64,000 nucleotides of DNA from Aquimarina sp. MMG016 (lineage in GTDB: Bacteria > Bacteroidota > Bacteroidia > Flavobacteriales > Flavobacteriaceae): assembly GCF_018100805.1 (NCBI RefSeq), contig NZ_JAGJEA010000010.1:1-64000 (forward strand). Reading direction: 5' to 3'. This document shows, in pieces, positions 44,300-54,080 of this stretch (positions within the stretch are counted from its first letter, which is position 1; the number at the start of each line of letters is the position of its first letter). The position numbers and the translations under genes are program-made. The notes beneath the pieces were generated by a model. That model worked only from the letters and a program-made list of their open reading frames with translations, made no database searches and was not told where the DNA came from.

Positions 44300-45755
44300 T
44301 ATTCTATTTTCGCACTCATATTACTACCCTTTAGATCCTAAGCAATGGAAAAATAAAACTCCTTTCCCTCCATTAGGAACCCTATATGCTGCTGCTTTAA
44401 TGAGAGAAAAAGGTTATACAGTTGATTTGTTTGACACCAACCTTAGAGATAATCCTTATGAGATCGAAAAAGAAATTACTGAAAAGAATCCTCGATTTTT
44501 AGTATTATATGATGATGGCTTTAACTATTTAACCAAAATGTGCCTCACAAAAATGAGAGAAGCAGCTTTTGAAATGATGCGAATAGGTAAAAGCCACAAT
44601 TGCACCGTTATAGTTAATAGCTCAGACTCAACAGACCATTACCCTAAATACTTGTTTAACGGTGCTGATTATATAATTCAGGGAGAAGGAGAAGTTACAC
44701 TTTTAGAACTTATCACTACCCTAAAACTTAATAAATCTCCTAAAGAAATTAAAGGTATTGTATACACAAAAGATGATGAGACCATTACCAATCCTAAACG
44801 TGAGGTGCTTAAAAATCTAGATGAGCTTCCATTACCTGCTTGGGATTTAGTCGATATGGACGCTTATAAAAACATCTGGAGCATTGGTGGTAATGAATTT
44901 ACATTAAATCTTGCTACAACTAGAGGCTGTCCTTTTAAATGTAATTGGTGCGCCAAACCTATTTATGGAAATCGGTATAACACACATTCCACTGAATATA
45001 TCGTAAAGCATATTGATTTTTTACAAGAGCGTTATAATGTTAAACATTTTTGGATGTGTGATGATATTTTTGGTCTTAAACCTGGTTGGGTACAGGACTT
45101 TAATATCGAGCTAAAAAAAACAAATATCACGCTAAAGTATTACATACAAAGTCGAGTTGATCTATTACTAAAAGAAGATACTATTGATGCTTTAGCAGAG
45201 TCCGGCTTGGAAGAAGTATGGGTAGGTGCTGAAAGCGGTTCTCAATCCATATTAGATGCTATGGATAAAGGGACTACAGTAGAACAAATCTATAAAGCTA
45301 CCGAATTATTAAAGGATAAAAACATACGTGTAGCACTCTTTATTCAATTCGGGTATCTTGGTGAGACAAAAAATGACATCTCCAAAACCATAAAAATGAT
45401 AAAAGAGTTGGTTCCGGATAATCTGGGTGTATCGGTATCTTATCCATTACCAGGAACTAAATTTTATGATAAGGTAAAAGATGATCTCAGATTTAAGGCT
45501 AATTGGACGGATTCTGATGATCTTGCTATGATGTTTCGAGGAACCTTTAACCCTAGGTATTATAAAAAACTGCATCGATATGTGCATAAAGAGTATCGTA
45601 AAAGCCAAGGAATTCATTTTCTAAAAAAAATTGTACAAAACCCAAAAAAAATCACTTCCGAAACGTTGAAAAGAATTGCCTATCTTCCTTACTATGTGCC
45701 TAGTGCCTTTTTGGATTCCCTGATTTTAAAAAGAATGGAACATATTAATGAATAG
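44292..45755 (+). CDS. B12-binding-domain radical SAM protein (first copy)
   Basis: A 487-aa class B-type radical SAM protein. The N-terminal part (about residues 1-145) has the cobalamin-binding Rossmann layout: FPPLGTLYAAALMREKG, FNGADYIIQGEGE. The radical SAM cluster motif is C213-x3-C217-x2-C220 (GCPFKCNWC), followed by HFWMCDDIF and VWVGAESGSQSILDAMDKG. Such enzymes methylate unactivated carbon or phosphorus, or carry out ring chemistry, using methylcobalamin and SAM. The substrate is unknown. It overlaps both neighbours by 8 bp. Confidence 0.9.
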   Translation: MLDILFSHSYYYPLDPKQWKNKTPFPPLGTLYAAALMREKGYTVDLFDTNLRDNPYEIEKEITEKNPRFLVLYDDGFNYLTKMCLTKMREAAFEMMRIGKSHNCTVIVNSSDSTDHYPKYLFNGADYIIQGEGEVTLLELITTLKLNKSPKEIKGIVYTKDDETITNPKREVLKNLDELPLPAWDLVDMDAYKNIWSIGGNEFTLNLATTRGCPFKCNWCAKPIYGNRYNTHSTEYIVKHIDFLQERYNVKHFWMCDDIFGLKPGWVQDFNIELKKTNITLKYYIQSRVDLLLKEDTIDALAESGLEEVWVGAESGSQSILDAMDKGTTVEQIYKATELLKDKNIRVALFIQFGYLGETKNDISKTIKMIKELVPDNLGVSVSYPLPGTKFYDKVKDDLRFKANWTDSDDLAMMFRGTFNPRYYKKLHRYVHKEYRKSQGIHFLKKIVQNPKKITSETLKRIAYLPYYVPSAFLDSLILKRMEHINE

Positions 45756-46539
45756 CTCATTTGACATAGCAGCCGTAAATTATGACGAAGTTTTTACAAA
45801 TAGTCATATCGGAAGATTACAAAGAGATCTGGTCCAGGAATTTTTGCTTCAAATACTACCTAAACAAACATCGTTAGAGATTTTAGAAATCAATTGTGGA
45901 ACAGGAGAAGATGCCGTTTGGTTAGCAAAACAAGGGTATAGCGTAATAGCCACCGATATTTCGGAACAGATGATTGAGGTTGCAAAAAGAAAACAATCTG
46001 ATGAATTAAAATCATTAAAATTTAAGACATTAGACATAAATGATTTGCAAAACACAATTTTTCAAAAAAAATTTGATGTTATATTTTCTGATTTCGGCGG
46101 TCTAAACTGTCTTTCACCAGATGAGCTGCAAACATTTTTTAAAGCAACCTCAGAAAAATTAAATCCTAAGGGTAAAATAGTTGCCGTTATTATGCCTAAA
46201 CATTGTTTACTGGAAACTGTTTACTTTGTACTAAAAGGAAGTTTTAAAAAAGCATTAAGACGCAATACCAAAACGTACGTTGAAGCAGATGTCGATGGAG
46301 TTGTAGTCCCAACCTGGTATTATAACCCCAAAGATATAGCGAATTTATCCAAAATCGGTTACGAGGTAATTCAAAAGTCGCCTATAGGTGTCTTTATACC
46401 TCCTTCTTATCTTGAAACATTTTTTAAGAATAAACCCTTACTATTAAAGATATTTCAAAAATTAGATCAGGTATTCAAACGTCTCTCGTTCTTATCAAAG
46501 TATAGTGATCATTATATCATTTCCTTATCAAAAATATGA
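45748..46539 (+). CDS. Class I SAM-dependent methyltransferase
   Basis: A 263-aa protein with SAM motif I LEINCGTGEDAVWLAKQG (about residues 45-62), ATDISEQMIEVAKRK (motif II) and FDVIFSDFGGLNCL. The C-terminal part is hydrophobic and basic. The acceptor is unknown. It is sandwiched between two B12-binding radical SAM genes, overlapping the first by 8 bp and the second by 4 bp (ATGA). Confidence 0.9.
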   Translation: MNSSFDIAAVNYDEVFTNSHIGRLQRDLVQEFLLQILPKQTSLEILEINCGTGEDAVWLAKQGYSVIATDISEQMIEVAKRKQSDELKSLKFKTLDINDLQNTIFQKKFDVIFSDFGGLNCLSPDELQTFFKATSEKLNPKGKIVAVIMPKHCLLETVYFVLKGSFKKALRRNTKTYVEADVDGVVVPTWYYNPKDIANLSKIGYEVIQKSPIGVFIPPSYLETFFKNKPLLLKIFQKLDQVFKRLSFLSKYSDHYIISLSKI

Positions 46540-47924
46540 GTATAGTTCTGACCCACGCATATTACCTAAGTACTGATCCAAAAGAACAAAGGATCATGAA
46601 ACCCTATCCTCCTCTTGGACAACTTTACATTTCGGGTTATTTGAATGAACATCAGGTGGAGAATTATGTTTTTGATACTACTTTTAGTTCTAAAGAAGCG
46701 CAGTTACATTTTATTGCATCCAAAAAACCAGATGTTGTAGCCATTTATGCTAACTTAATGACCAAAGTTGATGTCATTAAGCTTATCCATATCTTAAAAA
46801 ATGATGCTATTTATGGTTTCCCAAAAATTGTGCTAGGAGGCCCAGATGTAACATACAATTGCGAAAATTACTTGCGTGCCGGAGCACAATATCTGGTTAT
46901 TGGAGAAGGTGAAGAAACCATGCTAGAATTGTATCAGGCGATTACACACAAAAAAGACATCCATACGATACCAGGTCTTGCATATATTGATAAGGACAAG
47001 GTTGTAAAAAATGCTGCGAGAACCAAAATAAAAGATCTTTCTTTGCTCCCGATCCCTAATCGCGAAGCTGTAGATATGCAGCAATATTTGGACACCTGGA
47101 AAAATAATCATGGTATGAGCTCTATGACAATAAGTACACAACGTGGTTGCCCTTATACCTGTAAATGGTGCAGTACTGCAGTTTATGGACAGAGTTATCG
47201 CAGAAGACCTGCACATTTGGTGGCGCAAGAACTTGCAATGCTAAAACGGCAATATAAACCAGATTCTATTTGGTTTGTGGATGATGTATTTACAGTTAGT
47301 CATAAATGGTTAGCAGCATTTCATGAAGAGGTTATGAAACAAGATGCCATTATTCCGTTTGAGTGTATTACCCGTGCCGAAAGACTAAATGACGAAGTGT
47401 TACAACAACTTAAGGAAGCGGGTTGTTATCGTATTTGGATAGGTGCTGAAAGCGGATCGCAGAAAATTGTGGACGCGATGGATAGACGCGTAAAAGTAGA
47501 AACAGTTAGAGAGGCTATTCAAAAAACAAATAATTTAGGAATCGAAACCGGCACCTTTATTATGGTAGGATATCCAGGTGAAGATGAAAAGGATATTGCC
47601 GAAACAATACATCATCTAAAAGTTGCGAATCCTACTCATTTTACCATAACCGTAGCGTATCCGATAAAAGGCACATCTTTATATAATGAGATAGAAAATG
47701 ATATTACACTTCAACCCGACTGGCATACCTCAACAGATCGAGATATTGATTTTAAGCGTACTTATCATCGTAAGTTTTATGATTTTGCAGTAAGAAGAAT
47801 TGTAAATGAGGTGAACTATTTTAAAAAGAAAACCTCCTCAACGTCAATTACAACAGATTTGATAAAACTAAAGATAAAATCCCTGTTAGCCCTTTTTGCG
47901 ATGAAATATTATAAGATCCAGTGA
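46536..47924 (+). CDS. B12-binding-domain radical SAM protein (second copy)
   Basis: A 462-aa protein related to the one at 44292. N-terminal B12-binding-like features are YPPLGQLYISGYL, PKIVLGGPDVT and VIGEGEETMLEL (about residues 24-132). The cluster motif is C205-x3-C209-x2-C212 (GCPYTCKWC), with SIWFVDDVF and IWIGAESGSQKIVDAMDRR downstream. Both proteins share the N-terminal start pattern (HAYYLSTDPK here, HSYYYPLDPK there), so they look like an ancient duplication that diverged in specificity. It overlaps the next gene by one base. Confidence 0.9.
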   Translation: MSIVLTHAYYLSTDPKEQRIMKPYPPLGQLYISGYLNEHQVENYVFDTTFSSKEAQLHFIASKKPDVVAIYANLMTKVDVIKLIHILKNDAIYGFPKIVLGGPDVTYNCENYLRAGAQYLVIGEGEETMLELYQAITHKKDIHTIPGLAYIDKDKVVKNAARTKIKDLSLLPIPNREAVDMQQYLDTWKNNHGMSSMTISTQRGCPYTCKWCSTAVYGQSYRRRPAHLVAQELAMLKRQYKPDSIWFVDDVFTVSHKWLAAFHEEVMKQDAIIPFECITRAERLNDEVLQQLKEAGCYRIWIGAESGSQKIVDAMDRRVKVETVREAIQKTNNLGIETGTFIMVGYPGEDEKDIAETIHHLKVANPTHFTITVAYPIKGTSLYNEIENDITLQPDWHTSTDRDIDFKRTYHRKFYDFAVRRIVNEVNYFKKKTSSTSITTDLIKLKIKSLLALFAMKYYKIQ

Positions 47925-48706
47925 TGTCTTTACTTAAAACTAACATAAAAAAAGAGAATGGAGTCTATTATCTCACTCAAAAAAGAAATGATTTTTCCAA
48001 TCTATATATTCAAGTAAGGGATCTTGAAAAAAGAGTCTACGCTGACCAAATTGTAAAACAGCTCCCTAGTGTATCCAAAAATCATCATTATTATGATGAA
48101 TGGAAGTTACGTCAAAAATCTACTCAAAGAATTATTACATATCTAAAAAATCTTAACAGGCCTATAAAAATATTAGATCTTGGATGTGGCAATGGTTGGT
48201 TTAGTTATCAATTATCATTAATACCGGATTCTGAAGTATTGGGGGTTGATGTCAATGATATAGAGTTAGAACAAGCGGTAAGAGTTTTTGATAAACCTAA
48301 CCTACATTTTATATATGCTGATATTTTTTCTGAAGGAGTAGAAATTTTGGAAGATTTTGACATCGTTACTGTGAATAGTTGCATACAATATTTTGAAGAT
48401 CTGGAACATATCTTATCCAGGTTAAAAAGCTTATTAAAAGAGCAGGGAGAACTACATCTCTTAGACAGTCCTTTTTACAAATTAAATGAGATTGAACCTG
48501 CCAGAAAAAGAACTATAACATATTATCAAAAATTAGGAGTCCCTGAAATGGTGAATCATTATTTTCATCATTCATTTAATAAAATATCAGAGTTCGAAAT
48601 TTTGTATAAACATAAAAAAAGTATACTCAACAAAATTTTAGGAAAAAAGGATTCTCCTTTTATGTGGTATCGGTTTATCAAAAAAACTAAGACAACTGTT
48701 GTTTAG
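47924..48706 (+). CDS. Class I SAM-dependent methyltransferase
   Basis: A 260-aa protein starting at ATG 47924, inside the TGATG overlap; a GTG one codon earlier is less likely. SAM motif I is KILDLGCGNGWFSYQLS (about residues 84-100), followed by LGVDVNDIELEQA and FDIVTVNSCIQYFEDLEHIL. The C-terminus is basic. It is the last gene of the overlapping five-gene cassette. The substrate is not known. Confidence 0.9.
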   Translation: MSLLKTNIKKENGVYYLTQKRNDFSNLYIQVRDLEKRVYADQIVKQLPSVSKNHHYYDEWKLRQKSTQRIITYLKNLNRPIKILDLGCGNGWFSYQLSLIPDSEVLGVDVNDIELEQAVRVFDKPNLHFIYADIFSEGVEILEDFDIVTVNSCIQYFEDLEHILSRLKSLLKEQGELHLLDSPFYKLNEIEPARKRTITYYQKLGVPEMVNHYFHHSFNKISEFEILYKHKKSILNKILGKKDSPFMWYRFIKKTKTTVV

Positions 48707-48899
48707 TTATCGTTAAATCAGCTATTTTCTTTTCTAACGGAATATTAAAGAATTTATATTTACACCTAAATTGAGCCAATATTTGTAAAGGCTTATATAA
48801 TACGCTTTGTTTAGAATATGCCAATTTCAGATAAAATTTAAATCTTTCAAAGAAAGTATATTTTATTCAAAGTTGATGTTTTAATAAATATACTATGCT

Positions 48900-49640
48900 C
48901 TATTTGAATATAGAAAACTCCTTAATACGTTTTTTATGAAAAAAATACTGAATCGATGTTTTACAAACTCCTAATCCATAAATTACACTGCGTCTAAAAC
49001 TTATGGAAGAACTTTCATTAGTATATTTAGTAGGACAAGTAATCTCTCCTATTTCGAATCCTTTGTTAAAAATCTGACATAACATCTGATTGTCGAAAAT
49101 AAAATCATCCGAATTATGATCCAAGGTAAGCGACTTTAAAACCTCTCTAGAGAAAGCCCTAAACCCTGTATGGTACTCCGATAGCTTTTGCCCGATTACA
49201 ATATTTTGAAATAAGGTTAAAAATCGATTGGAGATATATTTATAGATTGGCATTCCACCTTTCATCGCACCTCTTCCAAGTATTCGTGAACCTAAAACCA
49301 CAGGATATACCTCATTAGCTATTAAATACGCCATAGAATGAATCAACTTAGGTGTATATTGATAATCAGGATGCAACATGATAATAATATCAGCATCTAA
49401 ACTTAATGCTTTTCGATAACAGCTTTTTTGATTTGCTCCATATCCTTTGTTTTTTTCATGCTTAAGAATATGTTTAATTCCAATTTTTCGTGCAACATTA
49501 AACGTTTCATCCGTGCTATTATCATCTACTAATATCACTTCATCAACAATATCATGAGGTATTTCTTTGTAAGTTAACTCCAATGTTTTTGAAGCATTAT
49601 AAGCCGGTAAAACGACAACTATTTTCTTATTATTAATCAT
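48900..49640 (-). CDS. Family 2 glycosyltransferase, dolichol-phosphate-mannose-synthase-like
   Basis: A 246-aa GT-A protein: VVLPAYNASKTLELTYKEI at the start, VILVDDNSTDET, NKGYGANQKSCYRKAL, and MLHPDYQYTPKLI in the metal-motif position. GSRILGRGAMKGGMPIYKYISNRF is shared with DPM1-like enzymes. No C-terminal membrane helices are obvious. It should make a polyprenyl-phosphate sugar or add a sugar to a lipid acceptor. It overlaps the methyltransferase gene upstream by 8 bp, forming a two-gene leftward unit within an otherwise rightward locus. Confidence 0.9.
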   Translation of the reverse strand: MINNKKIVVVLPAYNASKTLELTYKEIPHDIVDEVILVDDNSTDETFNVARKIGIKHILKHEKNKGYGANQKSCYRKALSLDADIIIMLHPDYQYTPKLIHSMAYLIANEVYPVVLGSRILGRGAMKGGMPIYKYISNRFLTLFQNIVIGQKLSEYHTGFRAFSREVLKSLTLDHNSDDFIFDNQMLCQIFNKGFEIGEITCPTKYTNESSSISFRRSVIYGLGVCKTSIQYFFHKKRIKEFSIFK

Positions 49641-50595
49641 TTGGGAGATAGGTAAAAGTATATTCTACAGTTGCGGACTTATTAAAAACACTTTCTAACA
49701 CATCTATAATTAAAAAGAGAGGTAAAGTAATCGCAGTAAACAACATGTGTAATCCAATTTCAAATAAATCGGATCGAGAATATTTATTCTTTTTATTTGT
49801 TTTCAGAAATTCATACAACAAATTGTGTTTACTAGATAACCCATTTAGACAAGATTGTATATAACTGAAAGGGTTTTGTTCCCAGGAAATATAACGTTCA
49901 TTATTTAGTAAAAACTTCTCAAATTTCATAATTCTTTTAAAATCATTTGGAGTAAAAAAAATAAGATGTCTGGGAACGTCTAAATGAAACCATTTATCCT
50001 TAAACATAGTGGCCTGCCAACTATCAATATTAGGCATTGATATGATTAATTTCCCACCTGGTTTCAATATTTTTTTTATCTTTTGAATATCTTCATAGGG
50101 TGTCAATAAATGTTCAAAAACATGATACATTGTGATTACATCAAAAGTTTGGTTTTTAAAATCTATCTCATTAAAAAAACCCACATATAACTTGAACCCT
50201 TTATTACGTTCTATGGCCCTTTCAGCAATATCTCCTTTTATTTCCAGACCAAACAATCCAAAATTATATTTTTCATGAAGGTAATTTAAAAAAGCTCCAC
50301 TACCACAACCGATATCCAAAACCTTACCATCTCTGGGAATTCCTTTTATGACTCTGGACGCTCTAATCCTTCTAAAAGTATTCACTACAAATTCTATTAA
50401 TGGATTAAACTTGGTTTTCCCTTGCCCATAGTATTGCATACAATAAGCACTTTCAAGTTGTTTTTTTGTTGGTAATGGTGAAAGTAAGTAAGCTTTACAG
50501 GAAACACAGGATTTCAGTTCCCAAGGAAAAGAATGAGTCCTAATCCTAAAAACAGGTTGTCGTTCATGTCCTTTACAAAAAATACATTCCTCCAT
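49633..50595 (-). CDS. Methyltransferase with N-terminal zinc ribbon
   Basis: A 320-aa protein. The N-terminus has two Cys pairs (CIFCKG near residue 4 and CVSCKAYLLS near residue 32) forming a rubredoxin-like zinc ribbon. A Methyltransf_23 domain follows: GKVLDIGCGSGAFLNYL (about 92), VITMYHVFEHL and LKPGGKLIISMPNIDSWQA. The C-terminus has a hydrophobic segment (LFTAITLPLFLIIDVL), perhaps a membrane contact. This architecture is common in glycan and sugar-methylation loci. It leads the two-gene leftward unit with the GT2. Confidence 0.9.
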   Translation of the reverse strand: MEECIFCKGHERQPVFRIRTHSFPWELKSCVSCKAYLLSPLPTKKQLESAYCMQYYGQGKTKFNPLIEFVVNTFRRIRASRVIKGIPRDGKVLDIGCGSGAFLNYLHEKYNFGLFGLEIKGDIAERAIERNKGFKLYVGFFNEIDFKNQTFDVITMYHVFEHLLTPYEDIQKIKKILKPGGKLIISMPNIDSWQATMFKDKWFHLDVPRHLIFFTPNDFKRIMKFEKFLLNNERYISWEQNPFSYIQSCLNGLSSKHNLLYEFLKTNKKNKYSRSDLFEIGLHMLFTAITLPLFLIIDVLESVFNKSATVEYTFTYLPND

Positions 50596-50717
50596 TCTTT
50601 GGGTTTTAAAGCAAATGTAAATTAAAACTAACCTATTTTTTTAGAATACCAAATAACATATATCTAATTGCTAATAATCCAATTTATTGATTACTTTTAA
50701 ATAGATAAAATCAACTA

Positions 50718-52151
50718 TTGAAAATTTTATATTTAATAACACATAAATATAGTCCCTATTTAGGGATTCCTCTTATTTTTCTTTTAGTACTAAAGTTTAT
50801 TGGTTTTGATGGATTATATGGCCAGGATTCATATGAATACCTTCGTTATTCAAAAGCTATACAAATTTATCTTGAAGGAGGACAACATCCTGGGAGTTTT
50901 TATTGGCCTGTATTATATCCTTTTTTGGGTAGCCTATTTGGGTATGTTTTTGGAAATATAGCATTTGGCTTACACTTTTTGACAGTAATAAGTTTTTCTA
51001 TTTCTCTTATATATTTATACAAAACAATTCAGTTATTATATCCGGAGAAATCATCATCTGTTTTTTACTATGTTTTAATTTTTGGGTTATTTTCTCCTTA
51101 TTTCTTAAAATCTGGACTGGTAGTAATGTCTGATATTTTGGCTTCCATGTTCGTTATGCTAACTTACTATTATTTCTTTAAATCATACCAAAAAAAAAAC
51201 TCTTTTGCATCAGTCTTTATTTTTGCCACCTGTGCATTAATGACACGATACGCTACTTTAGTAATTACACTTCCTGTAATTCTATACATCACTTATTTAG
51301 TCATTAAAAGACAAAACTTTACTGATATTTTCATTGGAGTTTTTTTTAGTATCTTAATTTGTATCCCTTTCATAATATTGCAAAATGATAATTTATATGA
51401 AGGGACTTCAAATTATTTTTTAAATTCATGGTCTTTTGCAACATATTTTAGTTCTAGTTATGAAACCGTTGATGGACTTCAAACCTATCGTTTTCCTAAT
51501 TTAATATTCGTACTATATATTCTAACTCATCCAGGATTTATTTTTATTGGTATTCTATTAATAGTTTTCACTTTAAAAACATCTATTAATGGTTTTTCTC
51601 ATTTACAAAAAGTAGTGTTGATTCCCATTATTATGTATTTAGCTTTTTTAGCTGGAATTCCATTTCAGAACATTAGAATCCTTGGACTATTATTTCCTTT
51701 AGTGTTATTATTCTTTTATCCAGCTTTTATAGAGCTTACTAGTATAAAGTTGATAACGCAATATAAACAGGTATTGGGGAGGACTTGTATAATTATTCAG
51801 TTATTAATGTGGAGCTATACATTTAACAATGTATTTAAAAGAACACTCTTCGAAAAACAACTGGCCAATTCCATGTCATTTTATCAGGGAAACACCTTGT
51901 ATGGTTTTGATTTCGATGTTTCCTTACAAGGAAGAGGACTGGATTTCAAATATCAAAACATGTACAATGATTTGTACGTTGATTATAAAGAAAATGAATT
52001 GGTATTATTCAACCCTACACTGTTTACCAAGCAATGGGAAGGTGAAAACCCTATGAAAAACTGGGAGTACATAAAACAATTCTATAATTTAAAAACATTA
52101 GAAAATTTTGATAATGGATGGAGTTTATATCAAATAAAAGAAAAAGAATAA
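50718..52151 (+). CDS. Polytopic membrane glycosyltransferase (GT39/ArnT-like)
   Basis: A 477-aa protein with about ten membrane helices. An early periplasmic acidic motif (GLYGQDSYEYLRYSKAI, near residue 32) is typical of GT-C enzymes that use polyprenyl-phosphate sugars. A C-terminal soluble domain follows (about residues 390-477). The start is taken as TTG 50718. It leads a closely spaced nine-gene run to 61184, with gaps of 2-19 bp or overlaps. The donor might be made by the GT2 at 48900; that is inference. Confidence 0.82.
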   Translation: MKILYLITHKYSPYLGIPLIFLLVLKFIGFDGLYGQDSYEYLRYSKAIQIYLEGGQHPGSFYWPVLYPFLGSLFGYVFGNIAFGLHFLTVISFSISLIYLYKTIQLLYPEKSSSVFYYVLIFGLFSPYFLKSGLVVMSDILASMFVMLTYYYFFKSYQKKNSFASVFIFATCALMTRYATLVITLPVILYITYLVIKRQNFTDIFIGVFFSILICIPFIILQNDNLYEGTSNYFLNSWSFATYFSSSYETVDGLQTYRFPNLIFVLYILTHPGFIFIGILLIVFTLKTSINGFSHLQKVVLIPIIMYLAFLAGIPFQNIRILGLLFPLVLLFFYPAFIELTSIKLITQYKQVLGRTCIIIQLLMWSYTFNNVFKRTLFEKQLANSMSFYQGNTLYGFDFDVSLQGRGLDFKYQNMYNDLYVDYKENELVLFNPTLFTKQWEGENPMKNWEYIKQFYNLKTLENFDNGWSLYQIKEKE

Positions 52152-52154
52152 TAG

Positions 52155-53141
52155 ATGTTATGGGTTAGAATAAAATCTCGTTTGGTACTGTTTTACAGAT
52201 TGTTTCTTTTAAAGATAGGATTAAAAAACAAGCTTCTTGAGAATAGATGCGGGGAACATATTTTAGTTTTTCACGGTATTGATTTATATGGTGAAACGAA
52301 AATGAATAGCCGTTTTTTCTCAAAAACATATTTTGAAAGATTCATAAAATACATTTCAACAAATTACAATGTCATTTCTTTAGAGGATTTTTACCAAAAA
52401 AACTTTAAAACAAATACTCTAAACTTAGCTTTAAGTTTTGATGACGGATACCTTAATAATTATAAATATGCTATTCCAATATTAGAAAAATATAACATCC
52501 CTGCTAGTTTCTATATTACTACAGTACATAAAAAAAAGTCATTTTTATGGGCCGATTTCCTAGATATTATATCATTATATACAACGAAAAAAGAATTCGT
52601 CTTTGATGGTAAAAAATTCAAAAGAAACAAAAAAAACGAATTTAGTCATAGTGGTATAACATTAAAGAATTTATTAAAAACCTTGCCCTACGGAAAAATT
52701 AAGAGTTTGTATAGCATTTTTAAAGAAGATTGGCATCACTTAGATACTGATCAATTGAGTGATTATTGGAAATTGATGAACGCTCAACAAATTCGAGAGA
52801 TTTCTAAAAATAAATTATTTACTATTGGTTCTCATGGAGAAACTCATGCCAGTTTATCATCTATTCCGATAGTAGACGCGAAAAAAGAAATCTTAACAAG
52901 CAAACAAATTCTAGAAACTATATGTGATACTTCTATAGAGGAATTCGCTTTCCCTTTTGGTCATTACACCAAAGAATTGGCGGATTATTGCCTTGAAATT
53001 GGGTATAAAAAGATTTTATTAGTCGATTATAATTCTATAAAAGACCAAAAGCAAGAAGCTTTTAAAAATCGATTTGTTATGAATCCATATATTTCTTTAG
53101 AACTTCAACTTGTTTGTTTATTAAAAGGATCTTATTTTTAA
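52155..53141 (+). CDS. NodB-type polysaccharide deacetylase
   Basis: A 328-aa protein with the NodB motif 1 LALSFDDGYLNNY (about residue 93) containing the catalytic and metal Asp pair, and motif 2 SHGETHASLS (about 226; usual form HSxxH). FAFPFGHYTKELADYC follows. It should remove N- or O-acyl groups from a carbohydrate intermediate. The N-terminus has a weak hydrophobic stretch but no clean signal peptide, so it may be cytoplasmic. The middle insertion (Lys-rich, 140-215) is longer than usual. Confidence 0.88.
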   Translation: MLWVRIKSRLVLFYRLFLLKIGLKNKLLENRCGEHILVFHGIDLYGETKMNSRFFSKTYFERFIKYISTNYNVISLEDFYQKNFKTNTLNLALSFDDGYLNNYKYAIPILEKYNIPASFYITTVHKKKSFLWADFLDIISLYTTKKEFVFDGKKFKRNKKNEFSHSGITLKNLLKTLPYGKIKSLYSIFKEDWHHLDTDQLSDYWKLMNAQQIREISKNKLFTIGSHGETHASLSSIPIVDAKKEILTSKQILETICDTSIEEFAFPFGHYTKELADYCLEIGYKKILLVDYNSIKDQKQEAFKNRFVMNPYISLELQLVCLLKGSYF

Positions 53142-53145
53142 TGAT

Positions 53146-54078
53146 ATGGATTACCAAATCATTGCGCTTTCACGAGAAAACATTAAGGATCTTAAGTATC
53201 TCTATAAGGCCGTATTTAATAATGATGTTTCATTAGACTTTATTCACAAAAAATTTGACACTACTTATTTAGGAAAAAGTTATTTCGGGCATTTGGCCTA
53301 TGATAATGGAAATCCGATTGCTTTTCATGGTGCTATTCCAATGCTGATGGAATTCGAGGGTAAAAAAGAACTTGCAGCTCAATACGGAGATGCCATGACG
53401 TTAGCCAACTACACTGGAAAAGGTCTGTTTACAAAACTAGGAAAGCTCACTGATACCCAATTAAAAGAAGCAGGTATTAGATTTGTTTGGGGTTTTCCTA
53501 ATCAAAATTCAGAATATGGATATTTAAACAAATTGGATTGGTTATATCAGGAACGCATGTGCGGTTTTAGTATTAAAACATCTGGTCTTCCTATCGAAAA
53601 GTTATCAAGAGTTTCCAAAATTTCTAACAAACTATACCAAAAACATATCACGGATGTTTTTAATCCTTATAAAACCCAAGCCAGCATAAATGGAAGCGTT
53701 TTTAAAAATAACCATGTAGTGTCTACTGTAAGAGATCAGAATTACTATGATTATAAAGCATTTGGTGATAACTTTACAATCGAATTACATAATTCACTTT
53801 TTTGGCTAAAGGTGAAAAATGGTATTTTAATTGGAGATATAGAAATTACGAATGAGGAGGATTTTGACAAAGCTCTCGATTTATTAAAAAAAATTGCTTC
53901 AAAAAATGGAATTGGCTACATAACATTTCAGTCATCGCCAAATACTTTAATAAGTTCACTTTTAGAAAAACGAACTGATCATCAATTTCAATCCTGGGTG
54001 GTAGGATACAAAAATTTTAATTCTGATTTCCCATTAGAAAAATTGAAACTGACTTTTGGAGATCTGGATACCTTTTAA
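53146..54078 (+). CDS. GNAT-family acyltransferase
   Basis: A 310-aa protein with the GNAT pattern: AYDNGNPIAFHGAIPMLMEF, then DAMTLANYTGKGLFTKLGKL as the acyl-CoA-binding strand-helix, and VWGFPNQNSEYGYL. It resembles GNAT proteins found in polysaccharide loci that acylate amino sugars. The NodB deacetylase directly upstream could expose the amine it acylates; this is inference. The gaps to both neighbours are 4 bp or less. Confidence 0.82.
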   Translation: MDYQIIALSRENIKDLKYLYKAVFNNDVSLDFIHKKFDTTYLGKSYFGHLAYDNGNPIAFHGAIPMLMEFEGKKELAAQYGDAMTLANYTGKGLFTKLGKLTDTQLKEAGIRFVWGFPNQNSEYGYLNKLDWLYQERMCGFSIKTSGLPIEKLSRVSKISNKLYQKHITDVFNPYKTQASINGSVFKNNHVVSTVRDQNYYDYKAFGDNFTIELHNSLFWLKVKNGILIGDIEITNEEDFDKALDLLKKIASKNGIGYITFQSSPNTLISSLLEKRTDHQFQSWVVGYKNFNSDFPLEKLKLTFGDLDTF

Positions 54079-54080
54079 TT

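Noticed and set aside
48707..48899. Search for a terminator or small gene between the convergent units at 48.7-48.9 kb
   Set aside because: Only weak, short inverted repeats and no open frame were found.
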